From Nocardioides solisilvae (GTDB taxonomy: Bacteria; Actinomycetota; Actinomycetes; Propionibacteriales; Nocardioidaceae): 64,000 bases of DNA. The notes under the pieces are model-generated. The model worked only from the letters and a program-made list of their open reading frames with translations, did not search any database and had not been told where the DNA came from. Shown in pieces: positions 34,612-42,753 of this stretch (positions within the stretch are counted from its first letter, which is position 1; the number at the start of each line of letters is the position of its first letter). The position numbers were made by a program, and so were the translations under genes. The stretch covers positions 496,001 through 560,000 of the forward strand of contig NZ_QHKX01000002.1 in NCBI RefSeq assembly GCF_003194625.1, read 5' to 3'.

Positions 34612-35721
34612 TCACTCCGGGAAGTGCCGCGGGCCCTCCCGTGCCAGGCGCTCGCGCTGGGGGACGACGGTGTACTTCGGGTCGTTCGCCGACTCGATGC
34701 CGGCCTCGAAGACGCCGAACCGGGTGCAGGCCGACCCCGCCATCAGGGCGGCGCCCGACAGCACGCCGAGGGCGCGACTGCGTCCGCTCAGGGCGGCGCC
34801 GACCGCGCCGGCCGCGGTGAGCACCTTGGCGGCCCTCATCAGCCGGCCCGCCCGACCCTCGTGCAGCGGTTCGGCGGTGATCCCCATCGACCGCTCCATC
34901 CGGTGCTCGGCGACCAGCTCGAGGACGGCGCCGCCGACCGCGAGGCGGCGGACCGGCCCGGTCTCGTGGACGGGCGCGCCGATCAGCCCCAGCCCGGCGG
35001 AGGCGGCGGCCGCGGAGCCGACGAAGACGAACGGCAGCTCGCGGTAGGACTCGTGCCACGACGGGGTGGCGGTGTCGGAGAGCAGCACCGCGGTGTAGGC
35101 CGCCAGCGGCGGGCCGAAGAGGGCGCCCCACAGCCCGGCGGGCCGGTCCACCCACGAGAGGACCCGCGAGGCGCTGCCGAGCACGCCGTCGCGACGTCGG
35201 TCGGCGGGCACCAGGTCGAGCAGCTCGGCGAGGCCGGCGAGGCCGGCGCCCGGCGCGTAGCCGGTGAGGATCCAGGTGCCGACCGACATCGGCGAGGTGA
35301 GCTTGGCGACCCGGAGCATGTTGACGAAGCGGGAGGGCTTGCCCAGGTCGTGCACGAGCGCGGCGCCCGAGAAGGCGAGGGCGACGAGCGCCCCGAGCCG
35401 GCTGGTACGGCGCAGCTGCGGGCGCCCGGTCAGGTCGGCGCCGGCGGCGACCAGCGCGGAGCCGGCGGCGAGGCCGCCGCTGAAGAGGTAGGCCGGGATG
35501 TCGTGCTCCCACGGGGCGGCCTTGACGATCGGCCGCCCGTAGTAGGAGGTGAACTCGGCGTCGGGCACGACCTGCTCGATCCCCGGACCGTGCTTCCGCC
35601 GGCCTCCGGCCCGGCGGGGTCGGCGGCCGCCCGCGGAGCCGATCACCGCGGTGGTCTGCCGCTCGTCGTCGGGGTGCGCCTGCTCGGGACCGTCCGCCCG
35701 GTGCTGCCCCGGCCCGGTCAC
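34612..35721 (-). CDS. NrfD/PsrC-type membrane subunit of formate dehydrogenase
   Basis: A 369-residue polytopic membrane protein of the NrfD/PolyS-reductase family, which passes electrons between the Fe-S subunit and the quinone pool. A 60-residue cytoplasmic N-terminus containing FTSYYGRPIVKAAPWEHDIPAYLF precedes the membrane helices. Helices begin SGGLAAGSALVAAGADL and continue LGALVALAFSGAALVHDLGKPSRFVNMLRV, the characteristic NrfD quinone-site segment. About eight TM helices are predicted. The GTG at 35721 overlaps the stop of the Fe-S subunit gene (GTGA). No b-type cytochrome subunit (FdnI type) is present, so the haem-free NrfD route is used. Confidence 0.85.
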   Translation of the reverse strand: MTGPGQHRADGPEQAHPDDERQTTAVIGSAGGRRPRRAGGRRKHGPGIEQVVPDAEFTSYYGRPIVKAAPWEHDIPAYLFSGGLAAGSALVAAGADLTGRPQLRRTSRLGALVALAFSGAALVHDLGKPSRFVNMLRVAKLTSPMSVGTWILTGYAPGAGLAGLAELLDLVPADRRRDGVLGSASRVLSWVDRPAGLWGALFGPPLAAYTAVLLSDTATPSWHESYRELPFVFVGSAAAASAGLGLIGAPVHETGPVRRLAVGGAVLELVAEHRMERSMGITAEPLHEGRAGRLMRAAKVLTAAGAVGAALSGRSRALGVLSGAALMAGSACTRFGVFEAGIESANDPKYTVVPQRERLAREGPRHFPE

Positions 35722-36701
35722 GGCCGCCTCCCCACGAAGGCGAGCGCCGCCCCGACCAGCAGCGTGGCCGCGGCGGCCGAGGCGCGCCGGAACATGTGCG
35801 GCAGGTCGGCGGTGGTGACGAGCGGGTCGGGCGGGAAGCCGTAGACCTCGGGCTCGTCGAGCAGCAGAAAGATCGACCCCGTCCCGCCGACGCCGTCGTG
35901 GGGGTCGTTGCCGTAGAGCCGGGCATCCATCACGCCCGCCTCGTGCAGCTGCGCCACCCGGGCGTTGGCGCGCTCCCGCAGCTCGTCGACGTCGCCGAAC
36001 TGGATCGACTGGGTGGGGCAGGACTGCGCACAGGCGGGCGTCTGGCCGGCGCCGAGCCGGTCGTAGCAGAGCGTGCACTTCTGCGCGATGCCGACGTTCT
36101 TGGCGCCGTCGGGCCCCTTGCGTCGGTCGATCACGCCGTACGGGCAGGCGGGGACGCAGTAGCCGCAGCCGTTGCAGATGTCGTCCTGCACCACGACGGT
36201 GCCGAACTCGGTGCGGAAGAGCGAGCCGGTCGGGCAGACGTCGAGGCAGGCGGCGTGCGTGCAGTGCTTGCAGACGTCGGACGACATCAGCCAGCGGAAG
36301 TCGGGCTTCTCCCCCTCGGCGCCCACGCCCGTCCCGCCCGCGCCGTCCGCGACCGCGCCGGCCGTGTCGGTGGGCCGCACGGAGGGCATCCCCAGGTCGG
36401 TCACCTCGGGCGGCCGCAGTCCCGGGTCCTGCGAGCCGAGACGCTTGGGCTGCTCGATGAAGGCGACGTGGCGCCACTGGTTGGCGTTGAGCGAGTGGCT
36501 GTTGTCGTAGGAGGTCGCCGTCATGTCGAAGTGGTCCGCCGGGACGTCGTTCCACTCCTTGCAGGCGACCTCGCACGCCTTGCACCCGATGCAGATGCTG
36601 GTGTCGGTGAAGAACCCCTTCCGCTTCGGGTGCTCGTCGCCGTACCCCGCGTTGGCCGTGGGGTCCACGGGCCCGGAGAGGCTGTTCCTGCCGCCGATCA
36701 C
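35718..36701 (-). CDS. fdhB: formate dehydrogenase iron-sulfur subunit
   Basis: A 327-residue ferredoxin-like electron-transfer subunit with four [4Fe-4S] sites. Clusters are read from CIGCKACEVACKEWNDVP, CKHCTHAACLDVCPTGSLF, CNGCGYCVPACPYGVI and CTLCYDRLGAGQTPACAQSCPTQSI. The C-terminal hydrophobic segment AAAATLLVGAALAFVG may anchor it to the membrane, as in E. coli FdnH. It carries electrons from the molybdenum subunit to the NrfD-type subunit. The GTG at 36701 overlaps the fdhA stop and its own stop overlaps the membrane-subunit start, so the three are translationally coupled. No Tat or Sec signal is seen. Confidence 0.92.
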   Translation of the reverse strand: MIGGRNSLSGPVDPTANAGYGDEHPKRKGFFTDTSICIGCKACEVACKEWNDVPADHFDMTATSYDNSHSLNANQWRHVAFIEQPKRLGSQDPGLRPPEVTDLGMPSVRPTDTAGAVADGAGGTGVGAEGEKPDFRWLMSSDVCKHCTHAACLDVCPTGSLFRTEFGTVVVQDDICNGCGYCVPACPYGVIDRRKGPDGAKNVGIAQKCTLCYDRLGAGQTPACAQSCPTQSIQFGDVDELRERANARVAQLHEAGVMDARLYGNDPHDGVGGTGSIFLLLDEPEVYGFPPDPLVTTADLPHMFRRASAAAATLLVGAALAFVGRRP

Positions 36702-39700
36702 TGGTGGTCTCCGCTCGTGTCGTCGTGCCCGTCGTGCCCGTCCGTCCCGTCGTCGCCCGCCGGCCGGGGCGTCTCGTCGCCCTCGTCGTCGACCAGGGCG
36801 CCGGGCCCGGTCGTGACGATCGGCCGGAGCAGGTCGTGGTCGACGCCGGCGCGGCGCTGGTACTCCGCGACCAGCCCGAGCAGGTCGGCGCCGCTCGGCC
36901 GCCGCCCGGCCCGCACGTCGCAGGTCCCGACCTTGCTCTCCTGGATCAGCACGTTGGGGTCCAGGGAGATGCCGAAGAGGTCGTTGGCGGAGTCGCCGGT
37001 GACGATGCCGCCCTGGCCCCAGTGGTAGGGCAACCAGACCTGGTGCACCACCCGGTCCTCGACCCGCAGCGGGGTGAGCCGGTCGGTGACCATGACGCGG
37101 GCCTCGATCGCCGCCCGGGCGGTGACGATCGTGGCCCAGCCGCCGTTCTCCAGCCCGCGCTCGGCGGCCAGCTCGGGCGAGACCTCGACGAACATCTCGG
37201 GCTGCAGCTCGGCCAGCCGCGCGACGTACCGGCTCATCCCGCCGGCCGTGTGGTGCTCCGTGAGCCGGCTGGTGGTGAAGACGAACGGGAAGACCTGCGA
37301 GTGCTCCTCCGGCGGGCTGGGGTTCATCCGGTTCTCGGCCCGGCTGTACTCCTTGCGCGTCGGGTTGGCCTGCTGGCCGTAGACCGGGTTGGGGAACGGC
37401 GACTCCACCGGCTCGTAGTGGGTGGGCAGCGGCCCGTCGAGCAGGCCGGCCGGCACGTAGAGCGCGCCCTTCCCGTCGCCCTGCATGATGAACGGGTCGT
37501 CGCCCGCGATCCCGGCGACGCCGTCGTCGTCCGGTCCCGGGCGGTACGACGGGGGCTTGCCCTTCTCGAAGTCCGGCACGTCGTGGCCGGTCCACTCCTG
37601 CGCCTCCTCGTCCCACCAGACATAGGCCTTGCGCTCGCTCCACGGCCGGCCCTCGGGGTCGGCCGAGGCGCGGTTGTAGAGCGTCCGGCGGTTGGCCGGC
37701 CAGGCCCAGCCCCACTCCGGCGCCACCCAGGACTGCTCGCTCCCGGGCTTGCGCCGGGCGGCCTGGTTGACGCCGTCCTTGTAGACCCCGGTGTAGATCC
37801 AGCAGCCGCCCAGGGTCGAGCCGTCGGCCTTCATCTCGGCGAAGGTCGACAGCGGTCGCCCGGTGGCGACCTCGTAGCCGTTGACCTCCTTCAGCACCGC
37901 CTCGGCGCTCGGCTCGCCCCAGCCCTCGGGCTGGTGCCCGGCGTGGTGGGTCGGGTAGTCCCAGGCCAGGTCGAGCAGCGGACGGTCCCGCTCGTCGGTG
38001 GACCCGGCCAGGCGCTCGCGGACCATCCGGCCCAGGTGGTGGAAGAACCAGAGCTCGGAGCGGCAGTCGCCCGGCGGGTCGACGGCCTTCTCCCGCCACT
38101 GCAGCATCCGCTGCGTCTGGGTGAAGGTGCCCTCCTTCTCCACGTGGGAGGCGGCCGGCATCAGGAAGACCTCGGTGGCGCACTCCTCGGGCACGATCTC
38201 ACCGGTGGCGACCTCCGGGGAGTCCTTCCAGAAGGTGGCGCTCTCGATCTCGAAGAGGTCGCGGACCACCAGCCAGTCGAGGTTGGCCATGCCCAGCCGC
38301 TGCGCCTTGCCGTGCGCGGAGCCGACCGCCGGGTTCTGGCCGAGCAGGAAGTAGCCCTTGACCTTCCCGTCGATCATGTCGAGCACGGTCCGGTAGGTGC
38401 CGTGGTCGCCCGAGACCTTGGGGACGTAGTCGAAGCAGAAGTCGTTCTCGGGCGTCGCCTTCTCGCCCCAGTAGGCCTTGAGCAGGTTGATCCCGTACGC
38501 GTCCGCGTTCGACCAGAACCCCTTGGCGCCCGGGTGCCGGACGGCGTCGACCCACTCCTCCAGGGTGGTGTGGTCCTGCGCGTTGGGCATCGGCAGGTAG
38601 CCGGGCAGCAGGTTGAAGAGCGTCGGGATGTCGGTGGAGCCCTGGATGCTGGCGTGGCCGCGCAGCGCCATGATGCCGCCGCCCGGACGGCCCATGTTGC
38701 CCAGCAGCAGCTGCAGGATCGCGCCGGTCCGGATGTACTGCACGCCGACCGAGTGCTGGGTCCAGCCCACGCTGTAGACGAGCGCCGTCGTCCGGTCGCG
38801 GCCGGAGTTCTCCGTCCACGCCCGGCAGACCTCGAGGAACGCCTCCTCGGTGACGCCGCAGGTGCGCGCGACCATCTCGGGCGTGTAGCGGGCGTAGTGC
38901 CGCTTCAGGACCTGGTAGACGCAGTTCGGGTGCTGCAGCGTCTCGTCCCGCGGCGGCTGGCCCTCGACCTGCATGCCGTGCGTCTCGTGCTGCATGGCGC
39001 TCGCGGTCTCCCGCTGCATCGCCTCGTCGTCGCCCGCGGCGTCCTGCTCCTGGGTCGCGTACTGCCACGACTCGGTGTCGTAGGTACGCGTCTCGGGGTC
39101 GAACCCGGAGAAGAGCCCGTCGAGGTCCTCGGTGTCCAGGAAGTCGTCGCTCACGATGGTCGCCGCGTTCGTGTAGCTCACGACGTACTCACGGAAGTCG
39201 AGCTCGTTGCTCAGGACGTAGTTGACGATGCCGCCGAGGAACGCGATGTCGGTGCCGACGCGCAGCGGCACGAAGGTGTCCGCCAGCGCGCTGGTCCGCG
39301 TAAAGCGCGGGTCGACGTGGATGACCTTGGCACCGCGTGCCTTGGCCTCGACGACCCACTGGAAGCCCACCGGGTGCGCCTCCGCCATGTTGGAACCCTG
39401 GATGATGATGCAGTCGGAGTTCGCGAGGTCCTGGAGGAACCCGGTGGCGCCGCCGCGCCCGAAGCTGGTCCCCAGACCGGGGACGGTGGCGGAGTGTCAA
39501 ATACGCGCCTGGTTCTCGATCTGGATGGCGCCCATGGCGGTGAAGAGCTTCTTGATGAGGTAGTTCTCCTCGTTGTCGAGGGTGGCCCCTCCGAGGCTGG
39601 CGATCCCCATCGTGCGGCGGACCCGGCGGCCCTGCTCGTCGTGCTCCTGCCAGTAGTCGCGACGCGTCCTGACGACGCGGTCGGCGATCATCTCCATGGC

Positions 39701-40057
39701 CGTGGTGAGGTCGAGGTCCTCCCACTCGGTGCCGTAGGGGCGCCGGTACCGGACCTTGGTCTGGCGCAGCGGGCTGGTCACGAGGTTCTTGCTCGCCGAC
39801 CCCTTGGGGCAGAGCCTCCCGCGGGAGACCGGGCTGTCGGGGTCGCCCTCGATCTGGGTGACCTCGCCGTCCTTGACGAAGACCTTCTGGCCGCAGCCCA
39901 CCGCGCAGTAGGGGCACACGCTGCGCGCGACGTGGTCGGCCTCGGTGGTGCGCGAGGTGAGCTCCTCGGTACGCCGCGACCGGACCGCGGAGCCGCGGCC
40001 CAGCACGTCGTCGCCGCGCAGCTGCCGCAGCACCGGCCAGTCAAGGAACGTCTTCAC
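36698..40057 (-). CDS. fdhA: formate dehydrogenase alpha subunit, selenocysteine-containing
   Basis: A 1119-residue molybdopterin enzyme oxidising formate to CO2. The N-terminal [4Fe-4S] ligands are C48, C51, C55 and C83 (SVCPYCAVGCG, GRLCPKG), with the conserved Lys at 85. An in-frame TGA (39499-39497) at codon 187 encodes Sec in ENQARI-U-HSATVPGLGTSFGRGG, matching the FdnG site RVUHGPTV. A naive ORF call would split the gene there. Downstream blocks (NMAEAHPVGFQWV, VDPRFTRTSALAD) and the C-terminal MGD-binding domain are intact. GTG 40057 has AGGAGG eight bases upstream. No twin-arginine signal is seen, so the site faces the cytoplasm. It follows selD by 48 nt. Confidence 0.95.
39468..39499 (-). 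promoter_or_regulatory. SECIS hairpin directing UGA readthrough in fdhA
   Basis: Immediately after the TGA (39499-39497) and a 12-nt spacer, the mRNA forms GTCCCC-GGTCT-GGGGAC (39484-39468 on the minus strand). This is a perfect 6-bp stem with a GGUCU apical loop. The loop and spacing match the E. coli fdhF SECIS (GGUCU loop, about 11 nt after UGA) recognised by SelB. Confidence 0.9.
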
Positions 40058-40105
40058 GGTGTGGTCCTCCTCACGTGCTGGCGCCTGTACCCCACTCTGC
40101 GCCCT

Positions 40106-41128
40106 TCATGCACGGATGACCAGCGGCGACCCGCCGGAGGCGACGATCTCGCCGATCACCGGGTGCCCGGGCAGCTCCCCGGCGACCAGCAGACCTCCGG
40201 AGGTCTGGGCGTCCGCCAGCAGCACGAGCTCGTCCTCCCCGACCGCCGACTCGAGGTGGGGTCGCACCCAGTCGAGGTTCCGTCGGCTCCCGCCCGGCAC
40301 GTAGCCGGCGGCGTACGACTCCCGGACCCCGTCGAGGTAGGGGACGGCGGCGCTGTCGACGACGGCGGTGACCCCGCTGGCCCGGGCCATCTTGAACAGG
40401 TGGCCGAGCAGCCCGAAGCCGGTGACGTCGGTGGCGGCGGTGACCCCGGCGGCCAGCGCCGCCCGGGAGGCGTCCCGGTTGAGGGTGGTCATCACCTCGA
40501 CGGCGTGGTCGAAACGCTCGCCCGTCGCCTTGTGCCGGTTGTTGAGCACCCCCAGGCCGAGCGGCTTGGTCAGGGTGAGCGGCGTCCCCGGCCGGGCCGC
40601 GTCGTTGCGCAGCAGCCGGTCGGCGTCGGCCAGCCCGCTCACCGCCAGGCCGTACTTCGGCTCGGGGTCGTCGATGCTGTGGCCGCCCGCCAGGTGGCAC
40701 CCCGCCTCGGCGCAGACGTCGGCGCCGCCGCGCAGCACCTCGACGGCCACCTCGAAGGGCACCCTGTCGCGCGGCCAGGCCAGCAGGTTGAGGGCCAGGA
40801 GCGGCTCGCCGCCCATGGCGTAGACGTCGGAGAGCGCGTTGGCCGCCGCGATCCGGCCCCAGTCGTAGGGGTCGTCGACGACCGGGGTGAAGAAGTCGGT
40901 GGTCGCGATCAGCGCCTGCCCGCCGGCGAGGCGGACCGCCGCCCCGTCGTCACCGTCGTCCAGACCGACCAGGAGCTCGCCCTCGGCGCCCTGCGGGCCG
41001 CCGGCGGCGCGGACCAGCCCGCCGGGCATCCCGGCCAGCACCTTCTCCAGCTCGCCCGGGGGCACCTTGCAGGCACACCCCCCGCCCGCTGCGAGCTGGG
41101 TCAGCCGGATTCCCGCCGGAGTCGTCAT
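40106..41128 (-). CDS. selD: selenide, water dikinase (selenophosphate synthetase)
   Basis: A 340-residue enzyme making selenophosphate from selenide and ATP, the selenium donor for Sec-tRNA. The active-site loop reads GGCACK near residues 16-21, with Cys rather than Sec at the catalytic position and the essential Lys following. Other family blocks: ALIATTDFFTPVVDDPYDWGRIAAANALSDVYAMGG, LAGGHSIDDPEPKYGLAVSG and AATDVTGFGLLGHL. ATG 41128 lies six bases after a TAGGGT -10 (41140-41135), so it is probably leaderless. It starts a transcript running into fdhA and is divergent from selC-selA-selB. Confidence 0.95.
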   Translation of the reverse strand: MTTPAGIRLTQLAAGGGCACKVPPGELEKVLAGMPGGLVRAAGGPQGAEGELLVGLDDGDDGAAVRLAGGQALIATTDFFTPVVDDPYDWGRIAAANALSDVYAMGGEPLLALNLLAWPRDRVPFEVAVEVLRGGADVCAEAGCHLAGGHSIDDPEPKYGLAVSGLADADRLLRNDAARPGTPLTLTKPLGLGVLNNRHKATGERFDHAVEVMTTLNRDASRAALAAGVTAATDVTGFGLLGHLFKMARASGVTAVVDSAAVPYLDGVRESYAAGYVPGGSRRNLDWVRPHLESAVGEDELVLLADAQTSGGLLVAGELPGHPVIGEIVASGGSPLVIRA

Positions 41129-41134
41129 GCGCCG

Positions 41135-41210
41135 ACCCTACGCAGGTGGGCCCACACGGCCTGCGCTCCGCCGTCCCCGGCCAGCACCCCAGCCAGCACC
41201 CCCCTAGAGT
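41135..41210. promoter_or_regulatory. divergent promoters of selD-fdh and selC-selA-selB
   Basis: TAGGGT on the minus strand (41140-41135) serves selD. TAGAGT on the plus strand (41205-41210) would start transcription near 41217, about ten bases before the mature tRNA-Sec 5' end. No clear -35 consensus is visible for either, as is common for housekeeping promoters in GC-rich actinobacteria. Confidence 0.5.
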
Positions 41211-41227
41211 GACCCGTGACGTAGCGG

Positions 41228-41322
41228 GGAGGCGTTTCTCGTCTGGTGACGGGCGCGGTCCTCAACACCGTAGGGTCCTGGCATCCAGGGCCGGCGGGTT
41301 CGATTCCCGTCCGCCTCCGCCA
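41228..41322 (+). tRNA. selC: tRNA-Sec (UCA anticodon)
   Basis: A 95-nt selenocysteine tRNA with encoded CCA (41320-41322). The acceptor stem GGAGGCG pairs with CGCCTCC, followed by discriminator G. The anticodon arm is GCGGT-CCTCAAC-ACCGT with anticodon TCA reading UGA. The variable arm is long (about 20 nt, GGGTCCTGG...CCAGGGCC pairing), as in all bacterial tRNA-Sec. The T arm is GCGGG-TTCGATT-CCCGT. Stacked acceptor and T stems total 13 pairs or positions. It lies between divergent selD and selA. Confidence 0.96.
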
Positions 41323-41357
41323 CGTCGCCACCGGTGGCCGAGCTCGGGAGGGGCAGC

Positions 41358-42749
41358 GTGCGGGACCCGTCGCAGGAGCCGGCCGACCCGCGGCGCTCGG
41401 TGCCCCGGACCGACGACGTGCTCGCCGCCCCCGCGCTCGTCGAGGCCGCGGAGCGCCTCGGCGGCCGCCTGGTGAAGGCGGCCGTCCGGGAGGCCCAGCA
41501 GCGCTGCCGGGACGGCGAGATCCCGCCCTCCGCGGTGCTCGACGCGACGCTCGACGCGCTGCCCGCCGCGGCGACCGCCCTGCACCCGGTGGTCAACGCC
41601 ACGGGGGTGCTGGTCCACACCAACCTCGGCCGCGCCCCCCTCTCGTCGGCGGCGGTCGACGCCCTGGGGGTCGCCGCGGGGGCCACCGACGTCGAGCTCG
41701 ACCTCGCCACCGGTCGCCGGGGCCGGCGCGGGCGGTCCGCGCTCGACGCCCTGGCCGGCGCCGTCCCGGAGGCCGGCGGCGTCCACGTCGTCAACAACGG
41801 GGCGGCCGCGCTGGCGCTGGTCGCCTGCGCCCTCACCGGGGCCGGCCACGGGGGCCGGGACGAGGTCGTCGTGGCCCGCGGCGAGCTGGTGGAGATCGGC
41901 GACGGCTTCCGGATCCCCGAGCTGCTGGAGTCGGTGGGGGCCCGGCTCCGCGAGGTCGGCACCACCAACCGGGTCCGCCTCGACGACTACCGGGCCGCCG
42001 TGGGCGAGCGGACCGCCTTCGTGCTCAAGGTGCACCCGTCCAACTTCAGGGTCTCCGGCTTCACCTCCTCGGTCGACCTGCGCGAGCTGGCGGGGACCGA
42101 GGGCCCCCACGGCCCCGTGCCGGTGGTGGCCGACATCGGCTCCGGTCTCCTCGCCCCGCACCCCAGGCTCCCCGACGAGCCGAGCGCGTCGGCGGCGCTG
42201 CGGGCCGGCGCCGACCTGGTCACCGCCTCGGGCGACAAGCTCCTCGGCGGGCCCCAGTGCGGCCTGCTGCTGGGCCGGGCGGAGCTCGTGGAGCGGCTGC
42301 GCCGGCACCCCTTCGCCCGCGCGCTGCGGGTCGACAAGCTCACCCTCGCCGCCCTCGAGGCCACCCTGGTGGGGCCGCCCGCGCCGGTGGTCCGAGCCCT
42401 GGCCACCCGTCCCGAGGAGCTCCGCCGCCGCGCCGGGCACCTCCGGGACCGGCTCGTCCCGATGCTGGGCGGTGCCGTGGAGGTCGGGGTGGTCGACACC
42501 GAGGCCGCCGTGGGCGGCGGCGGGGCGCCGGGCGTCGTCCTGCCCAGCGTCGCCCTCACCCTCCCGGTCCGCTACGCCGTCCCGCTGCGCGACAACCGGT
42601 CGGCCCCCGTCGTGGGGCGGGTCGAGCGGGGCCTCCTGCTGCTCGACCTGCTCGCGGTCCTCCCGGAGGACGAGGACGCCCTCGTCGTGGGCGTCGTCGC
42701 CGCGGACGAGGCGCTCCGCGCCGCCGGCACGCCGGCGGACGAGGGCTGA
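41358..42749 (+). CDS. selA: L-seryl-tRNA(Sec) selenium transferase
   Basis: A 463-residue PLP enzyme converting Ser-tRNA(Sec) to Sec-tRNA(Sec) with selenophosphate. The Schiff-base lysine is K294 in TASGDKLLGGPQCGLLLG. Other SelA blocks: HPVVNATGVLVHTNLGRAPLS, VNNGAAALALVACAL, LVEIGDGFRIPELLESVGARLREVGTTNR and LKVHPSNFRVSGF. The length equals E. coli SelA. GTG 41358 was chosen because GGGAGGGG lies 4-7 bases upstream; a GTG at 41334 lacks a ribosome-binding site. It begins 36 nt after tRNA-Sec, so the tRNA is probably processed from a common transcript. selB follows after 4 nt. Confidence 0.95.
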   Translation: MRDPSQEPADPRRSVPRTDDVLAAPALVEAAERLGGRLVKAAVREAQQRCRDGEIPPSAVLDATLDALPAAATALHPVVNATGVLVHTNLGRAPLSSAAVDALGVAAGATDVELDLATGRRGRRGRSALDALAGAVPEAGGVHVVNNGAAALALVACALTGAGHGGRDEVVVARGELVEIGDGFRIPELLESVGARLREVGTTNRVRLDDYRAAVGERTAFVLKVHPSNFRVSGFTSSVDLRELAGTEGPHGPVPVVADIGSGLLAPHPRLPDEPSASAALRAGADLVTASGDKLLGGPQCGLLLGRAELVERLRRHPFARALRVDKLTLAALEATLVGPPAPVVRALATRPEELRRRAGHLRDRLVPMLGGAVEVGVVDTEAAVGGGGAPGVVLPSVALTLPVRYAVPLRDNRSAPVVGRVERGLLLLDLLAVLPEDEDALVVGVVAADEALRAAGTPADEG

Positions 42750-42753
42750 ACCG

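Noticed and set aside
39497..39499. fdhA as a pseudogene broken by a nonsense codon
   Set aside because: The TGA lies at the known Sec position, is followed by a SECIS hairpin, and a full set of sel genes is adjacent.
36704..41212. 1502-codon open frame on the plus strand over fdhA and selD
   Set aside because: It is the complement of the formate dehydrogenase and selD genes, whose motifs are unambiguous on the other strand.
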